The notes below the pieces were generated by a model. The model was not told the origin of the DNA and did not search any database. It was given only the letters and a program-made list of their open reading frames with translations. From assembly GCA_004172865.1 (NCBI GenBank), contig SEBV01000002.1:124001-188000 (forward strand): a stretch of 64,000 nucleotides of DNA, given 5' to 3'. Made by a program: the position numbers and the translations under genes. Shown here one piece after another: positions 45,820-54,495 of the stretch (position 1 is its first letter; the number at the start of each line of letters is the position of its first letter). Source of the stretch: Gammaproteobacteria bacterium. GTDB taxonomy: Bacteria; Pseudomonadota; Gammaproteobacteria; Pseudomonadales; Cellvibrionaceae.

Positions 45820-46422
45820 TTAATAGTGCGCCGTATCAATCAGGTATTTTCTAACAATGTAAAATTGTTCAATTGAGTTATTTGCAAGCAACATTTCTTT
45901 TATCGATTTACCGCTTAAAATTGGGTTCGAGTTGGGTTTACTAAATAAAGAATATGCATAATTAGTTCCGATCAGCGCATAGGTGTATTCAAATATTGTG
46001 ATCAAAATACTTAAGCGTTCAGTGACGTCATTTATTTCATAAGAAGATATGCCACTTAGGTTTCCTGCCAATAAATGATCATAATTCGTTGAAGAAATGT
46101 TGCCAAGAATTTTTAGCTTTTCTGCTTCGTTCAAATTCCATTTTTCCGATTTACAAATTTCATTAAACCAATTCGCGGCGATAGTTAAATGAGTAGTTTT
46201 CAGTTTGTCGGATTTCAACTTGCTAAGGACATTTTCATTATCTTCGGACTTTGCAATCATTGAATGATTTAAATAATAAGAACAAATATCGCATCCGCCA
46301 TTTCGAATTACTGCATCCACACACTCTTCGCACAGCGATGGACCGATATTACAAATGCACAACATCTCTGTTTTGTCGGAAGTATGGCCGTTACAGTGCT
46401 TGCAATCATCATTTGTAAACAT
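45820..46422 (-). CDS. Zinc-ribbon plus DUF2384-like protein
   Basis: A 200-residue protein. Residues 1-50 contain seven cysteines and nearby histidine in CxxC pairs (CKHC, CICN, CEEC, CDIC), like a double zinc ribbon or RING-like finger. Residues ~130-200 (TERLSILITIFEYTYALIG, then PNSNPILSGKSIKEMLLANN and YLIDTA) match the layout of the MbcA/ParS-type DUF2384 toxin-binding domain. It is first in the operon-like run with the HAD and exonuclease genes. A regulatory or antitoxin role is inferred. Confidence 0.7.
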   Translation of the reverse strand: MFTNDDCKHCNGHTSDKTEMLCICNIGPSLCEECVDAVIRNGGCDICSYYLNHSMIAKSEDNENVLSKLKSDKLKTTHLTIAANWFNEICKSEKWNLNEAEKLKILGNISSTNYDHLLAGNLSGISSYEINDVTERLSILITIFEYTYALIGTNYAYSLFSKPNSNPILSGKSIKEMLLANNSIEQFYIVRKYLIDTAHY

Positions 46423-46663
46423 TTCCTGTGTCCCCCTAATAGAAGCAGCTTCTTTTGATCTCCTCCTTTCAAAAAGAATTGGTTTGCACTAGCGTTCCAA
46501 ACGGATAAGGTCATGCTGACCAGCGCCCAATAAAAATAAAAATCTGCGTTACTCCGAAAAGCTGTTTTCGTTTAAGGATAGGTTGATAAATCGGAGAAGA
46601 AAATTCCAATACTTTTTCACGATATAATCTTTATTTGTTATAAAAATTTGTCGCGTTATAGCG

Positions 46664-46700
46664 TTTGGCCAACTTATTATTTATTTTTTGGCCAACTTAT
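46664..46700. repeat. Pair of 14-bp direct repeats
   Basis: TTTGGCCAACTTAT occurs at 46664-46677 and 46687-46700, a period of 23 bases (about two helical turns). It lies 240 bases upstream of the zinc-ribbon gene, at the island edge. Confidence 0.6.
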
Positions 46701-46787
46701 AATTTCATCCGTAGACCAAGAAGGAATTGGTAGGAGATGGAGGCGGAGGATACTTAGCTTATAAGGCGGCTAGTGCGGAGGCACCAT

Positions 46788-46812
46788 AAAAAAAGCCAAG
46801 CGAATGCTTGGC
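46788..46812 (-). terminator. Terminator of the CBM lipoprotein gene
   Basis: On the minus strand GCCAAGC-ATTC-GCTTGGC is a perfect 7-bp stem followed by seven T. Confidence 0.9.
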
Positions 46813-46901
46813 AAAAGCAGGAAATCAAGGTGCGTGGGCGGAAACTTGCGGCGCAGATTGGTCAACGCCGCGGTTGATTTAGTTTTTTGCTTCCGAAAGT
46901 T

Positions 46902-47648
46902 TTACAGCGTTTCATCTTCAATAGTTAAGGTGCCTGCTGCACCGCCACCATTTACACCCAAGAACCAATCGTCAGCTCTCACTATTGAACCGTTCGTAAT
47001 TTGTTCATTGGTACCGTCTGCATCGGTCAGTGAAATATCATCCAGCCAAATTTGATAGGTTCCATTGGCGGCGAGATTAACTTGCAATGAAATACTTGAG
47101 TCAGTCAGGGTCGGTACAATCGTTAAGGTTTTGGTTTGCCAATCGGTAATCGCATCCACATTCACCATATTCGTTGGGAAACTAATATAGTCAGGGTCGC
47201 CAGTGCTGATAATTACCGGAATGGTTTTAGGAACGCTGGTTTTAATTTTGTAGCTAAATTTGTAGGTTTTGTTTACATCCAAACCGTGCCCTACTCCAAC
47301 AGCTATCACCTGCTGTAATTGCAGATGCCATTCCATTGAACCCGCGTTAGTCACATCTATTTTCAGAACTTTATTTGGCACTGGCGTACTGGAAGCTGAC
47401 GAACTCGAACTTAATGAGCTTGATGAACTTGAGATAGGCGCGCTTGAAGAACTTGAACTCACACTGGATGAGCTTGAACTTAGTGACGACGATTCCGAAC
47501 TTACCGGAGCCGCAGAACTAACACTGGATGAACTCGCACTTGATAAGCTTGAGCTAGATGAACTTGTGTTTGTTTTTTTATCATCGCTACCACCACAAGC
47601 AGTCAGGAGAACGACGCTCATACCTATAATACTTAAATGTTTAATCAT
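46902..47648 (-). CDS. Lipoprotein with poly-Ser linker and CBM4/9-like domain
   Basis: A 248-residue outer-membrane lipoprotein. The signal peptide ends in lipobox LLTAC; then comes a ~60-residue linker made almost only of Ser with scattered Ala/Val/Leu/Pro; then a beta-sandwich domain (about 95-248) whose strands (VDAITDWQTKTLTIVPTLTD, then YQIWLDDISLTD) match the CBM4/9 type. It probably displays a polysaccharide-binding module at the cell surface. Poly-Ser linkers are a hallmark of Cellvibrio carbohydrate enzymes. No catalytic domain is present. Confidence 0.85.
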   Translation of the reverse strand: MIKHLSIIGMSVVLLTACGGSDDKKTNTSSSSSSLSSASSSSVSSAAPVSSESSSLSSSSSSVSSSSSSAPISSSSSSLSSSSSASSTPVPNKVLKIDVTNAGSMEWHLQLQQVIAVGVGHGLDVNKTYKFSYKIKTSVPKTIPVIISTGDPDYISFPTNMVNVDAITDWQTKTLTIVPTLTDSSISLQVNLAANGTYQIWLDDISLTDADGTNEQITNGSIVRADDWFLGVNGGGAAGTLTIEDETL

Positions 47649-48088
47649 TTTACCTACCTCTATTTGCTTTGTTTATTTGTTTTATATCGCGTGTTTTATA
47701 GTTAGAAATCTTCGCTCACGATTGCAGAACCTACGCCAATACTTTTGTTATAGGCGCACAGCGAACAAGGTAAGCTGGAAGAGGTTTGAATTTAACGCGG
47801 AGGCATAAAAGCGTCGCCCCACCTTTTGCGGTGGTGGAAAAAGTGCGCGAAGTGGTGAGTGTTCAGTTTCGCGGCGAATCTGGTGCAGCGAAAATTAATT
47901 TAAAGGCGAGGTAAATTCATAGAACGCGAGAAATATAAATAGAGATAAGTCAGACTAATAATAGAAGTCGTTTGAAAACTAACAGATACAAACTAGAAAG
48001 AAAGCGACAGCGCCGGAAAGGAATAAGAAGAATGTACGGAAGCTAAAATTATCGCAGCAAAACCAAATCGCAGAAAAATTAAAACGTC
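47649..48088. other. Intergenic stretch holding a possible gene remnant
   Basis: No intact gene. A frame from about 47813 to TAA 47912-47914 (VAPPFAVVEKVREVVSVQF, then RGESGAAKINLKAR) reads like the C-terminus of a beta-sandwich enzyme, perhaps a GH2-type hydrolase, with nothing coherent upstream. The call is weak. Confidence 0.4.
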
Positions 48089-48748
48089 TTACCAATAGCG
48101 CGGCAAATTCTTTTTAATTTCAATATAGCCTGAACCTTGCTCAATATACTCGCCGATTAAAAGTTGCTTCATAATCCGGCTAACCATTTCGCGCGATGAA
48201 CCCACCATGTTGGCAATATCCTGATGCGTCACTTTCGGGCTGTGGATGCGTTTATTTTCATCGCACAATTTATCCAGAGCTGCACTCACACGACCATAGA
48301 CATCGAGCAACGCAAGATCCTTCACACTATCCGTAAGGTTGCGCACACGGCGGGCTAACTCTGTTAATAGTTGCATTGCAAACTCAGGGTGCCTCGCAAT
48401 TAGCTCAAGCACACTGACGCGCGACACCAGCAAAATTTCGCAATCGGTTACGGTAATTACTGAAGCCGAACGTGGCTTGCCATCTAACAAAGACAACTCA
48501 CCGAAGTAGTCGCCATCATGCATGTAATTTAAATTAACCTGACGGCCATCTTCATTATTAAGATATGCGCTCGCGATGCCTTTATGGATTATGTATAAAT
48601 AGGTGGATTCATCGCCCTCGGTAACCAGCACCGTATTTTTATTGTACTTGCGCAAAATGCTGAGTTTTTCTAGCTGGGCGAGATATTCAGGCGGTACATC
48701 TGCAAATAAGCTGACTTTTTCTAACATGGCGGTAGTCTTCGTTAGCAT
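48089..48748 (-). CDS. Crp/Fnr-family transcriptional regulator
   Basis: About 219 residues. An N-terminal cyclic-nucleotide-binding domain (FADVPPEYLAQL, then GDYFGELSLLDGKPRSASV, with the Arg and Ser of the phosphate-binding cassette R-S-A-S) is followed by a dimerisation helix and a winged helix (HQDIANMVGSSREMVSRIMK). The FGELSLL..PRSAS cassette fits cAMP or cGMP binding rather than Fnr-type iron-sulphur sensing. The start may be ATG 48748 or 48727. It is divergent from a nucleotide-cyclase gene, which suggests that it senses that enzyme's product. Confidence 0.92.
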   Translation of the reverse strand: MLTKTTAMLEKVSLFADVPPEYLAQLEKLSILRKYNKNTVLVTEGDESTYLYIIHKGIASAYLNNEDGRQVNLNYMHDGDYFGELSLLDGKPRSASVITVTDCEILLVSRVSVLELIARHPEFAMQLLTELARRVRNLTDSVKDLALLDVYGRVSAALDKLCDENKRIHSPKVTHQDIANMVGSSREMVSRIMKQLLIGEYIEQGSGYIEIKKNLPRYW

Positions 48749-48976
48749 TGATTTAGGCGATTGAATGCGCCCAATCATACCTAGGGAAGCACGATAAGGC
48801 CAACCAGGTCTCAATTGCTATTCAAATATGCGCGCCAGCACACACCTGAATCGGCGTAACACATTGTAATTGACATAAAACAACCGAATAATCCCCCAAC
48901 CGGGCATATCGGCCCACTTCAATTTCAATGAAATTCTCATTCACCCTTATTGTGCACAGCAAGGGCAAACCTTTAT

Positions 48977-51193
48977 ATGGCCGCAGAACACCAGGAACAT
49001 CGTGAACTGACGTTAATGTTCAGCGATATCGTCGGCTATTCGCGCCTTATGGGCCGCGATGAAGCATTGACCATCGAGATGTTAGGTGACTATCGCAAAA
49101 TACTTCTCGCCCATATTGCGGAACATAACGGCGTATTTATTGAATTCGCGGGCGATGCCATTTTCGCCCGCTTTGATACAGCTCGTTCGGCAGTCGATGC
49201 CGCCGTTGCTATTCAAAAGCATCTTCAACTATTTAACCAAGGCAGAGAAAAGGACTTACCGAAACTACAAACGCGCATCGGCATCCATAAGGGTGACGTG
49301 CTTTTGCGCGGCAATGCAGTTTTAGGAGACGACGTTAACATAGCCGCACGCCTCGAACCGCTCGCCGTGGCTGATGGTATTTGTATTTCCAAAGCGATTT
49401 ATGACGAGATAAGAACCGAATTGCGCGAACCAATTAAGCCATTGGGCATTCAGTCATTAAAAAATATTCAACATAAAATTCGCGCTTATCTAATAAAACC
49501 TACCGGCCTAACCTGGCGCGACCACTTTCATTATTTCTGGCTCGGTTGTAGCAAAAAAATCCACCACTACCGCTATCCAATTTCTGCTGTCGTTATCGCA
49601 ATTTTTATCGCCGGTTTCTATTTTATTCCCCGTTGGCTAGTGCCAGGTTACGCCGCTAACTACGTCGAAATTGCCAACTTCCAAAACCTGATGAATGCAG
49701 ATGGAAAATCAGATTATTTTTCATCAGGCATCACCGAAGCCGTACGCTCACAACTCGCCGACATGCGCGACGTATATATAGTAGAAGCAGATAAAGGCAT
49801 ACATGCACCTATTCGCCTCGAAGGCAGCGTACAAAAAATTGGCGACAACCTGAGAATTGTTTATCGAATTTTCCGGCGCGATGGCAATGTACAAATCGCT
49901 GGCGGAAAATTAGATGGTGCCTACCACGATATTTTTATTTTGCAGGATCGATTGGTTGGCGATATCGCACGAAATTTAGCGAGTGAATTTAAGCTGCAAA
50001 ATTTTAGGCCCGCGCCGCTTAAATTGACTAATGACATTACAGCTTATGATTATTATTTGCAGGGGATGGATTTTCTTAACAAACCATCGGCGCAAGAAAA
50101 TTTTGATATAGCAATACAACGATTTAATGAAGCATTAGTACACGACCCTAGCTTCGCTTTAGCGAATACAGGTCTATGTGGTGCTTATTGGAAAAAATAT
50201 GAGCTAGTAAAATCAGCCCGCTGGTTAAGCGATGCTGAAAATTACTGCCTTCTATCAATTCAACAAAATGGACAATCTGCAATCACCCATAAAACACTCG
50301 GAGCGATTTACAGAGATACCGGGCAATATAGCAAAGCTATAGACTACCTTAAGCAAGGTATGTCAATCGACAAATACAATGCCTCTATACCGCTAGTATT
50401 AGCTAGTGTCTACGATTTAGTTAAAAACAAAAAAGATGCAGAGAAATTATATGTTGAAACGATAAATACATATAAAAAAAACTGGGAGACTTACAATGGA
50501 TATGCTTATTTTTTAACAAAAAATGGGCGTTATGACGAAGCAATTGAAAATTACAAAAAAGTATTAACGCTCATACCTAAATATAGCTCCGCTTTTAATA
50601 ATATTGGAATTAACTATTTTTACAAAGATGATTTTACAAGTGCTGCTACGGCTTTTTCAGAGTCGGTTCGTCTAGATCCGGTCAGCTCTGTATTTATGAA
50701 TACCGGCAACATGTATTACTGCTCAAATAACTTTAAGAAAGCAGCAGAAATGTTTGAAGAAGCGCTCCGCATAGAGCCAGAAAATTGTCAAGGAATGGTA
50801 TATCTCGCCGATGCTTATAAATTTATCCCGTCAAAAAAAAATCTCGCAAATGAGTATTTCAAACGCGCCTCTGAGTCAGCACGAAGAGAGATTGAAATTA
50901 ATTCAAAAATTGCTAAAAACTACCAATGCTTAGCAACAGCGTTGGCTTTCTTCGGCGAAATTGAAAATGCTAATGAAATAATGAAAAATGCAGATAATCT
51001 AGATCCAGAAAGTGCCGAAACAATGTATGTTCACTTAAGAATTGCAATTATTGAACATAATGATCAGAAAATTCGACAATACGTCAAAGATTTGCTTGAA
51101 ACAGAATATTCCGTTAAATTGCTGCTGGCTGAACCTGATTTTGCAGTGCTAAAGGAAGTTAGATTTAAAGATCTATTTATATCGCAAAAGTAA
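48977..51193 (+). CDS. Class III nucleotide cyclase with FlgO-like and TPR regions
   Basis: About 738 residues. The N-terminal cyclase domain has both metal aspartates (MFSDIVGYSRLM and EFAGDAIFARF) and the transition-state Asn/Arg (DVNIAARLE). The usual adenylyl-cyclase Lys before the second Asp is Glu here (I-E-F-A-G-D), the residue found at this position in guanylyl cyclases; the other specificity position is Ala. One membrane helix (about 203-222) follows, then a periplasmic domain (VEIANFQNLMNADGKSD..) and about eight TPR repeats. ATG 48977 is chosen over an in-frame TTG at 48950. It shares a 228-base intergenic region with the crp-like gene. Confidence 0.9.
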   Translation: MAAEHQEHRELTLMFSDIVGYSRLMGRDEALTIEMLGDYRKILLAHIAEHNGVFIEFAGDAIFARFDTARSAVDAAVAIQKHLQLFNQGREKDLPKLQTRIGIHKGDVLLRGNAVLGDDVNIAARLEPLAVADGICISKAIYDEIRTELREPIKPLGIQSLKNIQHKIRAYLIKPTGLTWRDHFHYFWLGCSKKIHHYRYPISAVVIAIFIAGFYFIPRWLVPGYAANYVEIANFQNLMNADGKSDYFSSGITEAVRSQLADMRDVYIVEADKGIHAPIRLEGSVQKIGDNLRIVYRIFRRDGNVQIAGGKLDGAYHDIFILQDRLVGDIARNLASEFKLQNFRPAPLKLTNDITAYDYYLQGMDFLNKPSAQENFDIAIQRFNEALVHDPSFALANTGLCGAYWKKYELVKSARWLSDAENYCLLSIQQNGQSAITHKTLGAIYRDTGQYSKAIDYLKQGMSIDKYNASIPLVLASVYDLVKNKKDAEKLYVETINTYKKNWETYNGYAYFLTKNGRYDEAIENYKKVLTLIPKYSSAFNNIGINYFYKDDFTSAATAFSESVRLDPVSSVFMNTGNMYYCSNNFKKAAEMFEEALRIEPENCQGMVYLADAYKFIPSKKNLANEYFKRASESARREIEINSKIAKNYQCLATALAFFGEIENANEIMKNADNLDPESAETMYVHLRIAIIEHNDQKIRQYVKDLLETEYSVKLLLAEPDFAVLKEVRFKDLFISQK

Positions 51194-51218
51194 ATTTACT
51201 TAACTTAGGGAGAACTCT

Positions 51219-51650
51219 ATGCTTTATCTAATCTTAATAATCATTTTGATTATTTTAATCGTTGCTGTAATTGTTTTATACAATAAACTCAACAACCAAA
51301 TTGGACGTGCTTTACCAGGAACCAATACTGTTGTTATTGATGTGTCTCTGGATAATAACGGCATACCTCAACAAAACTACAAGGAAATTGAATTGTTACC
51401 TGGGCAAACCGCCCTCTTCGCAGGGCCAGATGAATTTATTATTATATTCAAAAATAGAAAATCGCCAGACAATAAAATTGAATACACATCTGAGAATGGC
51501 ATCGTAAAAATTCAAATATCTGAAGAGATTTTAAAAGAGTCAGAATTTATTGAAGAGTTTCGCAAAAATGGATTTTTGAGATTTGATTACGGAATTAATG
51601 TTAACGGCAAAGAACTCGACCCACCAATGATCATAAGAAGAGAAAGTTAA
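51219..51650 (+). CDS. Small membrane-anchored protein downstream of the cyclase
   Basis: A 143-residue protein with an N-terminal membrane helix (LILIIILIILIVAVIVLY) and a soluble beta-rich part. AGGGAG lies eight bases before the ATG. It follows the cyclase by 25 bases and shares its terminator, so it is probably co-transcribed and may act with it. I do not recognise the family. Confidence 0.75.
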   Translation: MLYLILIIILIILIVAVIVLYNKLNNQIGRALPGTNTVVIDVSLDNNGIPQQNYKEIELLPGQTALFAGPDEFIIIFKNRKSPDNKIEYTSENGIVKIQISEEILKESEFIEEFRKNGFLRFDYGINVNGKELDPPMIIRRES

Positions 51651-51660
51651 CTGATATAAG

Positions 51661-51682
51661 GCCAGCGCCAAAGCTGGCTTTT
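51661..51682 (+). terminator. Terminator of the cyclase operon
   Basis: GCCAGC-GCCAAA-GCTGGC followed by TTTTT, 11 bases after the stop codon. Confidence 0.9.
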
Positions 51683-51945
51683 TAAATACATAAACCTATA
51701 AAAACGTGAATATCTCACAAATCCACCTCGCATTTCCTCACATACACATAATTCCAAACAACCTACCTTTACTCTGTAGCAGGGCCTCAACAAGGACACG
51801 TGTTCGAATCATTGGTTTGATCCAGATTTCGTCGGCCAGGGAGAGGTCGCCCAGTTACACTATTTCGTTAAACAAAGTTTAATTAACCACATTCAGCCAA
51901 CTGGATCTTTGGCTGGCATTTGAATACATGAAAGGGAATGGGGAA

Positions 51946-52272
51946 ATGAACAAAAAACTGCTTTTGATTTATATTCTATTTTTCGTTTCAGTGAATGCGA
52001 TGGCGGCTTTTGAGTCGCTTGATTGCGCGCATTTATTGAATAGCGATTCTTCCAATAAGTTGCAGGCGAATCAAACTTGCACAAACCTGAATGCAAATCA
52101 ACATAATCTCAATCAGGGTGAAATTCAGCGGTCTGATAAGTCAATAAATGATGGGTCAACTAATGTGGGTTTTAACAATAAAGAATCAAAAAGCGGAGCA
52201 CTTACTTTTATATTATTGATTCCCGCCTTACTTGTTTTTCTATTTTCGGGATTTAAAAAATCCAACAAATAA
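51946..52272 (+). CDS. Small exported protein with C-terminal membrane helix
   Basis: A 108-residue protein with signal peptide (LLLIYILFFVSVNAMA), a Ser/Asn-rich middle with two Cys, and a C-terminal helix (LTFILLIPALLVFLFSGF) followed by basic residues. This layout is that of a C-terminal anchor or sorting signal, but the GlyGly motif of rhombosortase substrates is absent. GGGG precedes ATG 51946, preferred over 51928. Function unknown. Confidence 0.65.
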   Translation: MNKKLLLIYILFFVSVNAMAAFESLDCAHLLNSDSSNKLQANQTCTNLNANQHNLNQGEIQRSDKSINDGSTNVGFNNKESKSGALTFILLIPALLVFLFSGFKKSNK

Positions 52273-52287
52273 TTTTTCTCACTATTG

Positions 52288-52316
52288 AAAGCGATGCCGT
52301 CGAAAGACATCGCTTT
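52288..52316. terminator. Hairpin between convergent genes (likely terminator)
   Basis: AAAGCGATG and CATCGCTTT are perfect inverse copies around an 11-base loop, between the stop codons of two convergent genes. The T-tract is short, so efficiency is uncertain. Confidence 0.6.
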
Positions 52317-52327
52317 AACCACATCTA

Positions 52328-53353
52328 TTACTCGGGCCGCTCGACGGTATAACCTTTTGCTTGCAGTGCCGCCAACAAGCCATCGGATTTATAAAGTTCT
52401 TTCATGGGGAGCATAGCAAAGGTTGATTCATTATTGGCAAGCGCAGTCTCTGCTGCAGTTAACCATTCTGTCTGCACCATTTTCTTAACATCTTGTAAGC
52501 CGTGCTCTTGTGCCATTTCAGAATTGAGAACGGCCGACTCACAATCTTCACGTTCGTCGTGGTACGGCAAATTGCGTAATGCAATTGTATCTCCTGTGGC
52601 CCAAGCATTGGCGCGCGTGCGCATAGCCCCTAAATCTGTTTCAAGGCGATCCAGGGTTTTTGCAAAACATTCAATATCATCCAAGGATGACTTCTTAAAT
52701 TTTTTCGCTACCGAGCGAGGATTTTTCAATTCGTAATCCACAATCGGACGAGTGGTTTTAATTTTCTTATCGCGCACTATTCCTTCAACAACCCAGCGAA
52801 CGCTGTCGTAGGGAACCATGTCTGATTTTTCGATAGATTTTTTTGACAATTGGGTTGCCGCAAATATAGGACGATATTTTTCTATATCATTATCTTTACC
52901 GATATATTTTTCTTTTAATACGGACCAGCGCGCATAGAGATCTGGAGGTAAAACATCTACCAGTTTTTTTCCATCGGGATTATTTCTTATCCCAATTAAT
53001 GAAGGTAATAACGTCATCTTTCCCCAAAAACTTACATCCACTTTAACGCCAGGTTCTCTTAAGAATTCCTGTGATTCGGCAACTACAGTTTCCACTTTTT
53101 TGGAATGCCAGTGCATATTTTTTGAGAGTGGGGTTAAGGTGCCCATTACCCACATAACGTGATCATCTTTGTAAACCTTCCACAGGCTCGGGCCAGGTTG
53201 TTCACCAACGACCAATACTTCTTCTATTTCTTCTTCAGCGGCTGGAGGTGGCGTTTGTTGTTCCACAACTTGCGCAATAGCAAATGCACTTATCAACGAC
53301 AGAGAAAATAGGGGAAAAAATTGTTTAAAATGCAGCATATTTTCAGGCTTCAT
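52328..53353 (-). CDS. TraB/GumN-family protein
   Basis: A 341-residue exported protein with signal peptide (cleavage near AIAQ). The family traits are SLWKVYKDDHVMWVMGTLTP near the N-terminus, RPIVDYELKNP in the middle and ESTFAMLPMKELYKSDGLLAAL at the end, close to the GumN pattern in which GT-x-H is replaced here by GTLTP. Proteins of this family are TIKI/TraB-like putative metalloproteases; the altered GTLTP motif suggests it may lack the usual activity. A single-gene unit. Confidence 0.85.
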   Translation of the reverse strand: MKPENMLHFKQFFPLFSLSLISAFAIAQVVEQQTPPPAAEEEIEEVLVVGEQPGPSLWKVYKDDHVMWVMGTLTPLSKNMHWHSKKVETVVAESQEFLREPGVKVDVSFWGKMTLLPSLIGIRNNPDGKKLVDVLPPDLYARWSVLKEKYIGKDNDIEKYRPIFAATQLSKKSIEKSDMVPYDSVRWVVEGIVRDKKIKTTRPIVDYELKNPRSVAKKFKKSSLDDIECFAKTLDRLETDLGAMRTRANAWATGDTIALRNLPYHDEREDCESAVLNSEMAQEHGLQDVKKMVQTEWLTAAETALANNESTFAMLPMKELYKSDGLLAALQAKGYTVERPE

Positions 53354-53498
53354 CAGCGATTAGTTAAGGTTTGACTAATAAAATGTAAATGGGTTTCGTT
53401 TAATGATTATGAAGGGTGAGATATTCAGCGCGGCCAATGTAAACGCGCCTAGATGAATCCAACCTTAAGCAATAACAATTATGTCGACAGATGTTTTT

Positions 53499-53522
53499 GA
53501 TGCCGACTATATAGTCGGCATC
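53499..53522. repeat. Perfect 24-bp palindrome
   Basis: GATGCCGACTAT is followed directly by its exact inverse. No T-run follows on either strand, so it is not an ordinary terminator. It lies between the TraB/GumN gene and the DUF2807 terminator. Confidence 0.75.
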
Positions 53523-53565
53523 GAAAAGAGACAAGGGCAATCACTGAATGCCAAATAGCAACTAT

Positions 53566-53592
53566 AAAAAAAGCCCCGTAGATTTACGAGGC
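53566..53592 (-). terminator. Terminator of the DUF2807 pair
   Basis: On the minus strand GCCTCGTA and TACGGGGC pair (one G-T) around four bases, followed by seven T. Confidence 0.9.
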
Positions 53593-53620
53593 TTGGCGCA
53601 TATTATTACTAGCGAAGAAT

Positions 53621-54421
53621 TTAGTTAGTAGAATTGATATGACTTGCGCCGCTCGCGTTGCTTTGCAATTTCGGTTGGCCTAGATAGCGAATATTAGATG
53701 CGCCGCTTGCGTCTGCTTTTAATATGTCAGTCGCATTTAAATCAATATTTGAAGCTCCACTTGCATCTACATCAGCCTGAGCCACTGTAAATAATTTCCC
53801 ACGAAAATTACTGGCTCCACTTGCGCCTACTTTTAAAAATTTTGCGTTGCTTTCAGCTTTCACGTCCAAATTAGCAGCGCCTGACAGTTCAACCTTTACT
53901 TTATTCGCCGTAAGATTTTGAAAACGTGAATTGCTGGCCCCCGTTAATTCAATAAATATATCTTCGAGTGTTAAATTATTAAACGTAATGTCGGCGGCCC
54001 CGCTACCTCTTACTTCTAATTTTTTTCCGGTCAAACTACCCAAGGTTGCGCGCGTTGCGCCGGATAAACCCAAATAGGTGAGATTTTTAAGTTGCAATGT
54101 ATAAGTTATGTCTTCCTTATTATTCTCAAACCAGTGAAAAAAATTAAAATCTTTTCCTGTTCCATTTTTGATACTCAGCGTGAGCTTATCGCCACTTAAA
54201 TCGACTACTACGCGATCAATTATTTTTTGATCCGCTTCAACACGCAAGCTTTCGGTATCACCTTGAGTCAATTGCAAACGGCCACCGCCGCTGACTACAA
54301 CTTCATTTACATTTTTGATGTCGTAAGCTTTAGCAACAATATCTGCATGGACATGGCCCGCTATTGTTATGGCAATAAAGAATGTAAAGCTACTTAAGAG
54401 CGCAGATGATTGAGTTTTCAT
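53621..54421 (-). CDS. Head-GIN/DUF2807 secreted protein (second copy)
   Basis: About 266 residues with signal peptide (cleavage near VHA). The rest is a repeat-built right-handed beta structure of the DUF2807 type, with the motif S-G-A-S/N recurring about every 20 residues (LSGATRA, GSGAADI, LTGASNS, LSGAANL, ASGASNI). The first half has a LQLTQGDTESLRVEA block shared with the gene upstream. Function unknown; probably periplasmic or surface-located. It follows its paralogue by 74 bases. Confidence 0.88.
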   Translation of the reverse strand: MKTQSSALLSSFTFFIAITIAGHVHADIVAKAYDIKNVNEVVVSGGGRLQLTQGDTESLRVEADQKIIDRVVVDLSGDKLTLSIKNGTGKDFNFFHWFENNKEDITYTLQLKNLTYLGLSGATRATLGSLTGKKLEVRGSGAADITFNNLTLEDIFIELTGASNSRFQNLTANKVKVELSGAANLDVKAESNAKFLKVGASGASNFRGKLFTVAQADVDASGASNIDLNATDILKADASGASNIRYLGQPKLQSNASGASHINSTN

Positions 54422-54495
54422 AAATAGTCCTCGGGGTATTGATAGGAGCAAACGCAATTTTAATTATGCGCAAATCCTAACATTTTAGATTCAGA

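Larger units (their letters stand above)
46423..46901. other. Intergenic stretch at the right edge of the accessory island
   Basis: No gene is called. It contains the pair of 14-bp direct repeats and the terminator of the CBM lipoprotein gene. A short Gly-rich open frame near 46713-46788 lacks a start codon. Confidence 0.5.

Noticed and set aside
46713-46788. Gly-rich frame ending EAP before the CBM terminator, possible small peptide
   Set aside because: No start codon between the preceding stop and the Gly-rich part.
47269-47808. 179-codon plus-strand frame rich in Asp, Glu and Leu
   Set aside because: It is the antisense shadow of the poly-Ser linker of the minus-strand lipoprotein.
51790-51850. 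GTTCGAATC-like stretch resembling a tRNA T-arm
   Set aside because: No acceptor, D or anticodon arm can be drawn around it on either strand.
51946-52272. GlyGly-CTERM (rhombosortase) substrate
   Set aside because: C-terminal helix and basic tail are present, but the Gly-Gly-Ser motif before the helix is absent.
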